The translations under genes were made by a program, and so were the position numbers. This document shows positions 50,327 through 59,795 of a stretch of 64,000 nucleotides of DNA, in pieces. A model generated the notes under the pieces. It ran no database searches, was not told the DNA's origin, and saw only the letters and a program-made list of their open reading frames with translations. This DNA is from an uncultured Bacteroidales bacterium. GTDB lineage: Bacteria; Bacteroidota; Bacteroidia; Bacteroidales; F082. Within the stretch, counting starts at the first letter, position 1; each line of letters starts with the position of its first letter. The stretch lies in assembly GCA_947303085.1 (NCBI GenBank), contig CAMYXP010000002.1, positions 62,001 through 126,000 of the forward strand, in the 5' to 3' direction.

Positions 50327-52027
50327 TTACTCTTTGTTGATAATTTTATTGACAACCTCGAGAATTTCAGCCTCTTTCTTGATGGCAGCGGCCTCAATCT
50401 TTGCGCCGTCGGCGACAATTTTCTCGGCAAATGCTCTGTCCTTCAATCCTGCTGCGTTGATCTTCACATTGAGATATGCTCCCATCACAGCACTTCTGCA
50501 GCACAAAGCACCTACTCCGGCGTCTGACACTGATGCAGGATTGCCTGTTCTTGCCATAGCCTCAACGATGTCGAATGCCTCAAATGCCACGTTCATGGTC
50601 TTGAAAGGCACCTTTGTCGCATACTGCGATGCAAGCTCAAGTGCTTCCATACGTGCAGCCTTGTCGGCGTCGGTCTTCTTCGGCATCTGTAATGCAGCCA
50701 TGATCTTGTTGAATGCGTTGGTATCTTCGTCAACCAAGTCAAGTAATTGATCCTTTAGGACTTGACCTTTTTCAGCGATCTTCGAGAACTCTTCCCAACG
50801 GTCATCCCAACCTGGTTTGTGTGATGAAAGGTTAGCCACCATCGTTGCCAAAGCTGCGCCGAGAGCGCCCATGTAAGCTGAGATTGAGCCGCCACCTGGT
50901 GCCGGACTCTCGCTGGCTGTCTCGTTGGCAAAGCCTGTGCAGGTCATGTCGACAAGCTTCTTCTGTGTCATGTCTTCAATCAAGAATTCGATGACTTTTT
51001 CCTTCGGGTTGAATGGTTTCAGATCGTCGAGACCCATCGACTTGATAGCGATCTTCATGATTTCGTCCTCGCTCACGCCTAATGAACGCTGCTGTTTTGC
51101 AAGATAATACTTACCAGCGTCGATAAGCACCTTCTTAGGAATCAAACCGACGATCTCGCAGCCTGTCACGCGCACTCCACGAGCTGCAGCTTTAGCGCAG
51201 ACCTCGTCGAAGCAGACGTGAACCGGTGAGACGTTGATGTTTGTGATGTTCATTGAAACCTGGGCGATGCCGTATTCCTCGATGAACCAGCCGATAGCCT
51301 TGGTGCTCTTCAGAGTGCCAGGAATCATGATGGTGTTGCCGTTTTCGTCTTTCATCGGCTTGTCGGTGACCTTCGGTCCCACTCTCTTCGGACGGCCTTT
51401 CTCGCGAACGTCGAAAGCGATGGCGTTGGCGCGGCGTGTCGAGGTGGTGTTGAGGTTATAGTTGATAGCGATGAGGAAGTCTCTGGCTCCGACCTGTGTG
51501 GCGCCGGTCTGTGCCACATGCTCGTTCCACTCGTTCGGACCGAAATCAGGTTTCCATTCCTCTGTGCCGAGACGGCTCGACAATGACTCGTATTCACCCG
51601 TGCGGCAGTAAGCCAAGTTCTTACGTTTTGGCTGGAAAGCGGCCTCTTCGTAGCAGTAGATCGGGATATTGAGCTCTTCGCCGAAGCGTTTTGCGAGGTT
51701 ACGGGCATAAACCACCACCTCGTCCATTGTGATGTTTGAAATCGGGATGAGAGGGCAAACGTCTGTTGCACCCTGACGTGGATGGTCGCCGTGATGGTTA
51801 CGCATGTCGATAAGCTCGGCAGCCTTCTTCACCACGCGGAATGCGGCTTCGCACACGTTTTCCGGCTCGCCCACAAAAGTGATGACGGTACGGTTAGTTG
51901 TCGCACCCGGGTCAACGTCCAACAATTTCACGCCTTCAACCTTTTCGATTTCGGCAGTCACCTGATTGATGATGTTCATATCGCGACCTTCGCTGATATT
52001 CGGAACACATTCGATTAATTGTTTCAT
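50327..52027 (-). CDS. ftcD: bifunctional glutamate formimidoyltransferase / formimidoyl-THF cyclodeaminase
   Basis: The 566-residue fusion has an N-terminal formiminotransferase part (LIECVPNISEGRDMNIINQV, MDEVVVYARNLAKRFGEEL) and a C-terminal cyclodeaminase part from about residue 360 (GFANETASESPAPGGGSISA, DLVDEDTNAFNKIMAAL). It moves the formimino group of histidine breakdown to tetrahydrofolate and then releases ammonia. hutI lies about 6.5 kb away. Its start is 4 bases after the fic stop. Confidence 0.95.
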   Translation of the reverse strand: MKQLIECVPNISEGRDMNIINQVTAEIEKVEGVKLLDVDPGATTNRTVITFVGEPENVCEAAFRVVKKAAELIDMRNHHGDHPRQGATDVCPLIPISNITMDEVVVYARNLAKRFGEELNIPIYCYEEAAFQPKRKNLAYCRTGEYESLSSRLGTEEWKPDFGPNEWNEHVAQTGATQVGARDFLIAINYNLNTTSTRRANAIAFDVREKGRPKRVGPKVTDKPMKDENGNTIMIPGTLKSTKAIGWFIEEYGIAQVSMNITNINVSPVHVCFDEVCAKAAARGVRVTGCEIVGLIPKKVLIDAGKYYLAKQQRSLGVSEDEIMKIAIKSMGLDDLKPFNPKEKVIEFLIEDMTQKKLVDMTCTGFANETASESPAPGGGSISAYMGALGAALATMVANLSSHKPGWDDRWEEFSKIAEKGQVLKDQLLDLVDEDTNAFNKIMAALQMPKKTDADKAARMEALELASQYATKVPFKTMNVAFEAFDIVEAMARTGNPASVSDAGVGALCCRSAVMGAYLNVKINAAGLKDRAFAEKIVADGAKIEAAAIKKEAEILEVVNKIINKE

Positions 52028-52031
52028 GATT

Positions 52032-53081
52032 TTATATTTTATTGTTATTACTAATTTTGCTTTTTATTTCCCAATGTCCAGTTTTATTACTTCCTACTCT
52101 GACAATCACTCCTTGGTTTTTCAATTCTCCCAAACGACGTTTCACGGTAGCCTCCGAAACGCCAAGCAATTCTGCGTATTTCGAATAATTAAGTCTGTTA
52201 TTTGACAACAACTCCTTATATAAACGGTCAGTTATCGGGTCAGAGAATGATTTTATCGGGTCAGATTTGGTATTTATCGGGTCAAAATCCAACGATTTTT
52301 TATGTGCATCAATCTCTTTACTAAGATTTTTGATATGTTCCTGAAGCATAAACTCTCGAAAAGGATTTGGTGATTCCAAATCCCTCGAATCTATCAGCGA
52401 CTGTATGTATTCGGCTTTATCTTCTTTGACAACCTTAACAGGTACCAATCCGAATTCATATTGCAGATGATTCATAACAAGACGCGACATTCTGCCGTTG
52501 CCATCAACCCATGGATGAATTGTAACCAATTGATAATGTGCATCAAAACTAATAATATATTGGGTGATTACATCATTTTTATCAATTAATTGATGACGGT
52601 TTGTATTTATCTGCTGACAGAACTCCAAAAGTTTAGCAGGAACTTTATGATAATCCATATAAGAAGGACCGCCTATGCCAGCACTAACGTTTAGTAAACG
52701 GAAATCGCCTTTTGATGCATCGAAACTCCCTTCTAGCGTATTATATTGGCCACCAGTGTTTTTCATAACTACAGCCGACATGCTTTTTAGCATATCCAAA
52801 GAAAAATCGGCATGTTTCCCAGCTAATTTCATCGAATATTCATACGCCGCCTTAAGGTCGAGGTTCATCATCTGCTCCATCATGGTTCTTTTGTTGCTGG
52901 TGATGCCCTCATCAAACAAAAGCTGATTCTCAACCTCAGTAACTGTTGAGCCTTCGATAGCTGTCGAATGGGTAATAATCGAGTACAGATAGAACTTCTG
53001 ATAGTCTATCTGCTCGGTAATGCCCAGTGATTTGTATTCATTGAGCACATTCAACAACTTCTTGACCAACTCCTGCTTCAT
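52032..53081 (-). CDS. Fic-domain protein with C-terminal winged helix
   Basis: The 349-residue protein carries the Fic motif HPWVDGNGRMSR (His189), the AMPylation core, and an N-terminal inhibitory motif STAIEGS (Ser39-Glu43), making it a class II self-inhibited Fic. The C-terminal 80 residues form a winged helix (LNYSKYAELLGVSEATVKRR LGEL region), preceded by a spacer with SDPI repeated three times (TKSDPIKSFSDPITDR). It may modify a target protein and bind DNA. The ftcD gene begins 4 bases after its stop. Confidence 0.9.
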   Translation of the reverse strand: MKQELVKKLLNVLNEYKSLGITEQIDYQKFYLYSIITHSTAIEGSTVTEVENQLLFDEGITSNKRTMMEQMMNLDLKAAYEYSMKLAGKHADFSLDMLKSMSAVVMKNTGGQYNTLEGSFDASKGDFRLLNVSAGIGGPSYMDYHKVPAKLLEFCQQINTNRHQLIDKNDVITQYIISFDAHYQLVTIHPWVDGNGRMSRLVMNHLQYEFGLVPVKVVKEDKAEYIQSLIDSRDLESPNPFREFMLQEHIKNLSKEIDAHKKSLDFDPINTKSDPIKSFSDPITDRLYKELLSNNRLNYSKYAELLGVSEATVKRRLGELKNQGVIVRVGSNKTGHWEIKSKISNNNKI

Positions 53082-53104
53082 TTGCTTTGAAATAATTCAA
53101 ACTG

Positions 53105-53112
53105 CAAAGATA
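53105..53112 (-). promoter_or_regulatory. -7 box (TATCTTTG) of fic
   Basis: TATCTTTGCAG on the minus strand 24 bases before the fic ATG. Confidence 0.55.
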
Positions 53113-53145
53113 GTAAAAAGTTTGGAGTTGGAAGTTTTTTTCACA

Positions 53146-53175
53146 ATAAAAAAAGCCCGCTATACTGCGGGCTAA
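53146..53175 (-). terminator. terminator of the small secreted protein gene
   Basis: On the minus strand AGCCCGC / GCGGGCT around a 6-base loop is followed by seven T. Confidence 0.8.
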
Positions 53176-53202
53176 ATTTCACAAAACAAAAACAATTGTT
53201 TT

Positions 53203-53233
53203 GTCATTCCGACCGAAGCGGAGGAATCTCGTT
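53203..53233. repeat. single GTCATTCCGA-type half element
   Basis: GTCATTCCGACCGAAGCGGA followed by GGAATCTCG matches a half of the REP pairs at 32043 and 49684 with changes. Its end overlaps the stop codon of the 53232 gene. Confidence 0.65.
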
Positions 53234-53492
53234 ATTTTCTCCTCTTGCGAGCGACGGCGTAGCCAGCACCGAGGGCGGTGAGGACTAACAAACCGCTGCC
53301 GAGAGGTGCTTGCTCGTTTTGACCATTACCTAATGTGGTGTTGCCTGGCAGATTGAAATCTACTGATGATGGATTAATCATTCTGTCGGAGTAATCATTA
53401 TAATACGAACCAAAGAAACCATCACGACCCTGAGCGCTTGCTGATAAACCAAGCATCATAACTATAGCGATTGCAAATAATATCTTTTTCAT
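53232..53492 (-). CDS. small secreted protein with sorting-like C-terminal tail
   Basis: The 86-residue product has a signal peptide (MKKILFAIAIVMMLGLSASA), a 40-residue polar body (GRDGFFGSYYNDYSDRMINP) and a tail of PLGSG, a hydrophobic stretch (LLVLTALGAGYAVA) and RKRRK. That order (short motif, membrane span, basic end) is like C-terminal sorting signals such as PID-CTERM or PEP-CTERM. The protein may be a processed surface peptide or a small membrane protein. It is 22 bases downstream of the giant T9SS gene and may be co-transcribed. Confidence 0.75.
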   Translation of the reverse strand: MKKILFAIAIVMMLGLSASAQGRDGFFGSYYNDYSDRMINPSSVDFNLPGNTTLGNGQNEQAPLGSGLLVLTALGAGYAVARKRRK

Positions 53493-53514
53493 TGTATTTT
53501 CTCCTTATCTTTAA

Positions 53515-56500
53515 TTATCTAACAACAATTTTCTGAGTTTTAATATCTGTTCCAACCAAACGAAGAACGTAAACGCCTTGAGCGTTGACATTGATTAATT
53601 CAGTGCCATTGACGTTTTGTGTTGAAACCATGCGACCAATTACGTCGAATATTTGCAATTCGCCTTCGCCGCTAACAATTATATCTGAACCATTCTGGTA
53701 TGCGAAGATGTCTTCACCATTGTTGTCGTAGTTAGGCAGATAGCCGAGATGTACAATGAAGCGAGCTTCGCTGTCTTGTGGTGAGCCTATGAAGCTGTAT
53801 TCACCTTCGAGCAACATATCGATGTCCTCGCCAGTCATGCGGTCGATGACATGGAGATAATTGAACTCGCCCTTTGTCTTGAAGCTAAGCTTGTACTGTC
53901 CCATTGTCATAGCCTTGAAGTTGAGGTTAAATGACTGAGTATTATCAGCCATTGTTGCAACGGCAAAGCTTTCGCCATCTTTAGGGATGTAGATTTGCTG
54001 GATATTTGAATTGCGGTGGTTAATCTTGTTAAGACCATGACCTTCGTCGAACAATGCAAATGTCACATCTTCGTACTGGTTGTTGGCAACGATAAATTTG
54101 ATATAGTCGTTGTTGGCTCTTCCTTTACTAGATTGTGCTGTTTTGTGAATATATGCATCACCAGCAGTTGTTGCCTGAACGAGGAATCCTTGACATGGTG
54201 CGATTTCATCATCATTTTCTGCAGTGAGTTTAGTGGTCCATGCATCTTCGCCAGTAAGGACATAACATGCATCTAATGTGTTACCATCAGCAACAACATG
54301 TTTCAATGTAATGTTGTGTGAATATGGGTTGCCGAGGAGAGCGAAACCTCTAAGACCTTCTACGCTTGCATCTACTGTTAATGATTGCTTATAGCTTTCA
54401 GCGACGTTGATAGTACCGGCAAACTCCAAAGCATCGGTATCACCTTTTCTATATAAGTAACCACGACCTTCTTCAAACATATCATCATCGAAACCAGCCC
54501 CGATACTATTTTCCCAAGTCATTGTGCTTTCTTTGTAACGATAAATATCGTATAATCTATTATCGCCATCCATTGGCTTGAGGTTTTCAACATCACCAAA
54601 ACCAGTTGAACTTGTTGGAGTTGAAATGGTGTACCAGCCAGTTTTATTTTCTGAATCCCATGCTTTGTCGATATTCTTTTTGATAGTGGCTACCACTGCG
54701 TTGGGGCAATTGAGCTGACCACCGTCTTCGATGATGAGTTTGGCATAGCCCAAATTGTTCGTCAGCACATTTTCACCCATATCCAACGTCTTGCCGCTCG
54801 GGATGATGGAAGGACCTGTAATAGTGACTTTGTCCGTGACGGTCTCGTTCACGAACACGCGAGTGTAGTAGGTAGTTGTACCCAAAGAAACAACAACTTC
54901 CTTGTAGAGCTGGATGGGCTGCTGACTATAATCCTTGTAATAGCGGAAACGATAATTGGATACTCCAGAAGCATTATTAAATCTTAATGCAACTGTATTA
55001 CTAGCACTTCCAAGAATATTTACACATTCGTTTTCATCATTATAACTGATTGTATTTTCATACGCAGTGGCATCACTAGAATTCAATCCATTGCTATAAG
55101 CTGTTTTTCCAATGTAATAGCCGCTTGCACTTTGGATGGAATACCCATTTTCATAGGTATCAATGGTGAAGATAGAACCATTAACATCATCATCAGAATT
55201 GATAATACCATTGCTAATAGTTACTCCTATGACATTATGTCCACCATCTAATTCAGTCAAACTGCCATCAAAAGCAACGCTTTCATATTCTTGTACAATC
55301 AGATAGTTGCCTCTCCAGTCTTGGAGGTCTTCGGTGACTTTCTCGTAATAGGCTTCACGACCTTCGATGCGGGCATACACGGCATAGAAAATCTCATCGC
55401 CTTGGATGGTCACTTGAGCGCCCGCAGCCATAGGCGTATCGATGTTGGCAGGAGTGGTGGTCCAACCAGCAAAGCTGAACTCGCTGTCCAAATCCTCACC
55501 AACGGGGAGCGTGAGCGTATTGGAAAGCACTTGGGCTTGGGTTTCTACACCATTTTCAGAATAAGTGATGTTATAGACCGAAACCGCCGTAACGGTGATG
55601 GTAACATTTTGTGCAGGCATGTTGAAAGTATAGAGCCCGCCCTCAATATCATCCACATGATTGACGTCGTTCACCATCAGTTCGCTGATGGCGTAGCCTT
55701 CTTCGGCGCTAACGCTGAGGGCAATCGGAGTGCCTTCGGTGACTTGGGCGGCATCCTCGCCTTCAAACAAGGAGACCCAATTGTTATCATCGGGGTCGGT
55801 GGCATCGAAGACTTCGATTCCAGCATGGCTCACGCTGGTGACTTCGAGGGTGTATTGCTGGGCTTGGTGAGGCGTCCGGGAAACAATTTGGCAACCTTGG
55901 TTGAACTCATAAATTGAGTTGTTATAAAGAGTCATTGAGCCAGAAACCACAACAACATCGCCAACAGCGACATAGGCGGCATCATTACCTCCGCAACGAT
56001 AAGCACGCAAGTATGCTTGATCGCCAACTGCATCCACCATGTCGAACGTGACATTAGAAAATTGTGAATCATATGCTGTTACAATACTAGAAACAATACC
56101 AGTCACATAAGCATCTGCAACATTGTGATTAGCGGCATTGTCAATAGCATCAATGGCATCAGCCACACTCATCGGAGTAACCACCGAGCCGTTGAGGGCG
56201 ATGGTAACCGAAGTGGCGCCTGTGGACGAAAGGGTGAGCGTACCCGTAGGATTGCCCGTCTGGTTGGCCTTCATGCGAACCCAAATAGTAGTGGAAACTT
56301 CACCGTTAGATTCAGCGAGGGTGAGTGAATTGGTATAAGTGCCATTCTCGGCAGTCGAAATCTCGAAAACGCTGTTGGCACCGACCGATGCAGTAATATC
56401 ATCAGTAAGGTTAGCACCTGTAACGGCAACCGACTGGGCAGCACTCGGATCGGTGCTGGTGCTCAGGCAAGAGAAAGTGTTCAGCGTGGAAGGGCTGGCT

Positions 56501-57945
56501 GAAATGGTAGGAGTAGAACCTGTTGACTCGATTGTAACAACAATTGATGCAACACGGGCTTGGCCATTAGCATTGAACGCAACCGACGAGGCATCACCTA
56601 TCCAAGTTCCAACATTATTATTGGTTGTATAGCTGCCCGTACTACCAGAAGCAACCGAGAGCCTACTCACATGATTAGAAGTATTATTTCCACCATCGAA
56701 GATGATCTTAGTGATGGTATATCCAGCAGCCACAGAAATGGTTGTAGTGGAACCAGAATAGAGGCGATATTGAGCGGTGGCAAAAGCAGCATCGCTACCA
56801 TAGACAGTAACACCACCCTTTTGCATCTCATCAGGAGAGTTATTACCAGATGAAGTACCTGTTTCCGTTCCAGCGGTGAAAGTCACATCAGTGCCAGTTG
56901 ACGGGGTATTGTCGACGACGGTGAGTTGATAAGTGTCGGAGGAAGTAGCATAGGTTTGGTCTCCAGCATAAGTGGCAGTAATATTGGTTGTACCGACAGC
57001 CACAAGGGTGACAGCGCCAGTCTGGTCGACAGTTGCCACGTCAGTGTTGCTCGAAGCCCAAGTGACAGTGGCACCGCTGATGTTGGTATTGTTTACGTTT
57101 TCCTTCACAGAAGCACTCAACGAACCGGCAGCTGGGCCGTTTTGAAGGTCTGTATTGGTGAGGTAGGTGTCGTCGATGGTGACAGTGGTGGCAGGCAGGA
57201 AGGTAGCACCGACATACACATCCTCGTCAGGCATGGTGAAACTCCAAGTGCCATTATTATTGTTGGTAAGTTGATAGGAAGTGGAGCCTTGGCCAATGAC
57301 ATCCATTGAACCTAGAACATAGTTCGTAGCGGGCTGGGGAGTAAGGGTTACAGAAACACCTTGGGCAGCTGTTTCATGGCTTGATTGAACCGTGCCGTTC
57401 ATCATCGAGTTAATTGTAATATTATGAGTGGTACCACCTCCTCCATTATCAGTAGTTGTAATAGAAATACTGTGCATATACATGGAATTGGTCGAGCAAT
57501 TCACTACAAAAGTCACCGTTCCCGACACTGGAGTTGCAAATTTCAAGTCATAATCTGCAAATTTTGAATTTGTAGAAAGAGAGCATATTGTTTGTGCAGT
57601 TCCTCCGCCAACGCTAATTGTTATATTGCCGACGCCTTTTGAAGTGGTAGCTGCATTCACAGAAATCTTAGTAATGTTAGAAAAAGAGTTTTTACTTGTG
57701 GCTCCTGCACCAGTATAAGAAGCATTAGCTGTTACTTGAACACAGCCTCCTCCAATGGAGGATTGGTATGATTGTCCCGCTTTGTTGCAAGTCCATGAAT
57801 TATTGGCATCTGTCCAATTAGCATTGGTTATCCAATTATACGTTGTCACAGTTTCCGTTTTTGTTTGTCCCCACCCTGCCATTGTCGGCATCATGAAGAC
57901 CAGCAGCGCGAGAGCTGCAAACAATTTTGTAAATGTTTTTTTCAT
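53515..57945 (-). CDS. giant T9SS-secreted multi-domain surface protein
   Basis: The 1476-residue protein starts with a signal peptide (KLFAALALLVFMMPTMAGWG). It then shows a beta-sandwich (NITISVGGGTAQTICSL), an InlB-like repeat (HNITINSMMNGTVQSSHETA), Big_2-type Ig (GATVTWASSNTDVATVDQTG), a second Ig-like part, an OB-fold-like domain (VADAYVTGIVSSIVTAYDSQ), another InlB repeat (YNITYSENGVETQAQVLSNT) and a long C-terminal region. It ends with a type A sorting domain (ELQIFDVIGRMVSTQNVNG, GVYVLRLVGTDIKTQKIVVR). Likely a cell-surface adhesin or binding protein. A structured leader RNA lies upstream. Confidence 0.88.
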   Translation of the reverse strand: MKKTFTKLFAALALLVFMMPTMAGWGQTKTETVTTYNWITNANWTDANNSWTCNKAGQSYQSSIGGGCVQVTANASYTGAGATSKNSFSNITKISVNAATTSKGVGNITISVGGGTAQTICSLSTNSKFADYDLKFATPVSGTVTFVVNCSTNSMYMHSISITTTDNGGGGTTHNITINSMMNGTVQSSHETAAQGVSVTLTPQPATNYVLGSMDVIGQGSTSYQLTNNNNGTWSFTMPDEDVYVGATFLPATTVTIDDTYLTNTDLQNGPAAGSLSASVKENVNNTNISGATVTWASSNTDVATVDQTGAVTLVAVGTTNITATYAGDQTYATSSDTYQLTVVDNTPSTGTDVTFTAGTETGTSSGNNSPDEMQKGGVTVYGSDAAFATAQYRLYSGSTTTISVAAGYTITKIIFDGGNNTSNHVSRLSVASGSTGSYTTNNNVGTWIGDASSVAFNANGQARVASIVVTIESTGSTPTISASPSTLNTFSCLSTSTDPSAAQSVAVTGANLTDDITASVGANSVFEISTAENGTYTNSLTLAESNGEVSTTIWVRMKANQTGNPTGTLTLSSTGATSVTIALNGSVVTPMSVADAIDAIDNAANHNVADAYVTGIVSSIVTAYDSQFSNVTFDMVDAVGDQAYLRAYRCGGNDAAYVAVGDVVVVSGSMTLYNNSIYEFNQGCQIVSRTPHQAQQYTLEVTSVSHAGIEVFDATDPDDNNWVSLFEGEDAAQVTEGTPIALSVSAEEGYAISELMVNDVNHVDDIEGGLYTFNMPAQNVTITVTAVSVYNITYSENGVETQAQVLSNTLTLPVGEDLDSEFSFAGWTTTPANIDTPMAAGAQVTIQGDEIFYAVYARIEGREAYYEKVTEDLQDWRGNYLIVQEYESVAFDGSLTELDGGHNVIGVTISNGIINSDDDVNGSIFTIDTYENGYSIQSASGYYIGKTAYSNGLNSSDATAYENTISYNDENECVNILGSASNTVALRFNNASGVSNYRFRYYKDYSQQPIQLYKEVVVSLGTTTYYTRVFVNETVTDKVTITGPSIIPSGKTLDMGENVLTNNLGYAKLIIEDGGQLNCPNAVVATIKKNIDKAWDSENKTGWYTISTPTSSTGFGDVENLKPMDGDNRLYDIYRYKESTMTWENSIGAGFDDDMFEEGRGYLYRKGDTDALEFAGTINVAESYKQSLTVDASVEGLRGFALLGNPYSHNITLKHVVADGNTLDACYVLTGEDAWTTKLTAENDDEIAPCQGFLVQATTAGDAYIHKTAQSSKGRANNDYIKFIVANNQYEDVTFALFDEGHGLNKINHRNSNIQQIYIPKDGESFAVATMADNTQSFNLNFKAMTMGQYKLSFKTKGEFNYLHVIDRMTGEDIDMLLEGEYSFIGSPQDSEARFIVHLGYLPNYDNNGEDIFAYQNGSDIIVSGEGELQIFDVIGRMVSTQNVNGTELINVNAQGVYVLRLVGTDIKTQKIVVR

Positions 57946-58007
57946 ATTTTGTTTGTTTAGTTTTAGTTAGTTATTATTTTGTTATTTCTATTTTTCTTTA
58001 TACTTGC

Positions 58008-58133
58008 TTTAACCACCTTACCGCGGCTGCCTTAAGGCCTTTAATGGCGTTAATGGCTTTAAAGCCTTTAAGGGTGCCGCTGTAACGCCCTTAAGGATGC
58101 CGCTGTAACGCCTTTAATGGTGCCGCCTTAAAA
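58008..58133. repeat. imperfect 9-bp and 14-bp repeat array
   Basis: GCCTTTAAT, GGCGTTAAT, GGCTTTAAA, GCCTTTAAG are 9-bp units, then GGTGCCGCTGTAAC and GATGCCGCTGTAAC alternate with GCCCTTAAG and GCCTTTAAT. The array lies in the 5' region of the giant T9SS gene, between its start and the structured RNA element. Confidence 0.8.
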
Positions 58134-58169
58134 TGAAAAAGGCGTCGGCTGCTTCTTCGTCCGCTTATC

Positions 58170-58315
58170 GTTGTTGAGGTATCGCCAAACACCTACCATG
58201 ATAATAAGCACGAAACAACCCACGCCAAATAGCGTGAGCTTTCCGCATTCTTACTCCATCATGGTATTTAAAAACTGGCGATTTTCAACAACCTGGAATA
58301 AGAGCGCAAAGCTCT
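58170..58315 (-). ncRNA. Structured leader RNA element, copy 2
   Basis: Helices: GTTGTTGA/TCAACAAC (58170-58177/58285-58292), TCGCCA/TGGCGA, ACCATGAT/ATCATGGT (58195-58202/58258-58265), inner hairpin CACGC-CAAATA-GCGTG (58221-58236), side hairpin AGAGC/GCTCT (58301-58315). Each helix has a counterpart in the 6947-7079 element with different bases but kept pairing. A TAATTTTG box lies upstream on the minus strand at 58393-58386. On the plus strand the side hairpin is followed by a T-run, so that strand is also possible. Confidence 0.7.
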
Positions 58316-58385
58316 GTTTTTTAATATGTTACAATTTTATCTTCTACACAATCTTTTTGTTTTACAATAGCGATTTTTCGCGGTG

Positions 58386-58393
58386 CAAAATTA
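58386..58393 (-). promoter_or_regulatory. -7 box (TAATTTTG) upstream of leader RNA copy 2
   Basis: TAATTTTGCACC on the minus strand would start a transcript through the structured element into the giant T9SS gene, with a leader of over 400 nt. Confidence 0.45.
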
Positions 58394-58443
58394 GCATTAA
58401 TTTTTAAATTACAGATGTTATATTAATAAAAATTTACAAAAAA

Positions 58444-58465
58444 AGAGACGGATATCCGTCTCTAC
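58444..58465. repeat. AGAGACG-type palindrome
   Basis: AGAGACGGATATCCGTCTCT is a perfect 20-bp palindrome followed by AC; shares ends with 9262-9285 and 30922-30949. Confidence 0.8.
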
Positions 58466-58470
58466 ATTAA

Positions 58471-58540
58471 GATTTCTCCGCTCCGCTTCGCTACGGTCGA
58501 AATGACGAAGTGAAAGGTCATTCCGGTCGAAATGACGGGG
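58471..58540. repeat. GTCATTTCGA-type REP half plus a second fragment
   Basis: GATTTCTCCGCTCCGCTTCG to GGTCGAAATGAC (58471-58506) is subtype B, followed by GGTCATTCCGGTCGAAATGAC (58517-58537). It ends next to the hutI stop. Confidence 0.85.
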
Positions 58541-59785
58541 TTAATGCATCAACTTTCCCTTAATCACCATCCTCTCCACCTTGTTCGCACCGTAGTAATA
58601 CGGCATAAACTCCAGCTGCGTCATCGGCTTGGTGATAATCACATTAGCGATCTTGCCTTTGGTGATTGAGCCGAGCTCGTTAGCGACATCCATAGCGTAG
58701 GCGGTGTTCAGAGTGGTTGCATTCAATGCCTCCTCAGGTGTCATGCGATAGCGGATGCAGGCACATGAGAGCACAAACTGCATATTGCCCGACGGCGATG
58801 TCCCAGGGTTGAAGTCGGATGCCATTGCAACTGGCAGACCGGCGTTAATCATATCGCGCACTGGTGAAAGCGGCAAGTTCAAGAAGAACGCGCAGCCAGG
58901 CAACACCGTAGGCATGGTGTCGGAGCCTTTCAAAGCCTCGATTTCCTCTTTTCCCATCTGCTCGAGATGGTCAACAGAAATAGCGCCGTATTTCACGCCC
59001 ACCTGCACGCCGCCCGACACAGCCATCTCGTTGGCATGGATCTTCGGGCGCATGCCGTATTTGATGCCCGCCATCAAGATTCTTTCAGTATCTTCAACGG
59101 TGAAAAAGCCCTTGTCGCAGAAAACATCAATGAAATCTGCCAAATCCTCAGCCGCAACAAGCGGAATCATCTCGTTGATGACGAGATCGACATAGTCTTC
59201 CTGATGTCCGCGATACTCCATCGGGATGCCGTGAGCGCCAAGGAAATTCGACTTTATCGTCATCGGTGAGTTTTCCTTCAAACGACGAATCACACGCAGA
59301 AGCTTCAGCTCGCTCTCGGTAGTCAATCCGTAGCCGCTCTTTATCTCGACAGCGCCGGTTCCCATGCGCATTATCTCATCCAAGCGCTGCATTGCCGACT
59401 CGTAAAGCTCGTCTTCGCTAGCTGCTGCTGTGGCTTTCGCCGAGTTGAGGATGCCTCCTCCCCTTTTTGCGATCTCTTCGTAGCTCAAGCCACGAATCTT
59501 GTCGCAAAACTCCATCTCGCGCGAGTTGGCGTACACCAAGTGTGTGTGCGAGTCGCAGAACGCAGGCAAGACCAAACCGCCCTTGGCATCGACGACTTTT
59601 CTCTCTTTCGCCATATATTCCTGGTATTTCTGAGATTTCATCTCGCCATAGTCGGCAATCTTGCTACCTTTTATATATAGGTATGCATTCTTGATACGCT
59701 TAACGTCCGACATCGCGGAGCCGGCCTTCCACAGACTGCCGTCCTCCACGATGCCGCAAAGTTCTTTAATATTAATGATTAGCAT
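58541..59785 (-). CDS. hutI: imidazolonepropionase
   Basis: The 414-residue amidohydrolase performs the third step of histidine degradation, giving formiminoglutamate, the substrate of FtcD. It has metal-site CDSHTHLVYANSREMEF, EIKSGYGLTTESELKLL, FLGAHGIPMEYRGHQEDYVD, MRPKIHANEMAVSGGVQVG and ASDFNPGTSPSGNM. The ATG at 59785 is used; the track start at 59800 is a TTG in an A/T-rich run. hutH and hutU are not in the window. Confidence 0.95.
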   Translation of the reverse strand: MLIINIKELCGIVEDGSLWKAGSAMSDVKRIKNAYLYIKGSKIADYGEMKSQKYQEYMAKERKVVDAKGGLVLPAFCDSHTHLVYANSREMEFCDKIRGLSYEEIAKRGGGILNSAKATAAASEDELYESAMQRLDEIMRMGTGAVEIKSGYGLTTESELKLLRVIRRLKENSPMTIKSNFLGAHGIPMEYRGHQEDYVDLVINEMIPLVAAEDLADFIDVFCDKGFFTVEDTERILMAGIKYGMRPKIHANEMAVSGGVQVGVKYGAISVDHLEQMGKEEIEALKGSDTMPTVLPGCAFFLNLPLSPVRDMINAGLPVAMASDFNPGTSPSGNMQFVLSCACIRYRMTPEEALNATTLNTAYAMDVANELGSITKGKIANVIITKPMTQLEFMPYYYGANKVERMVIKGKLMH

Positions 59786-59795
59786 ATTTAAAATT

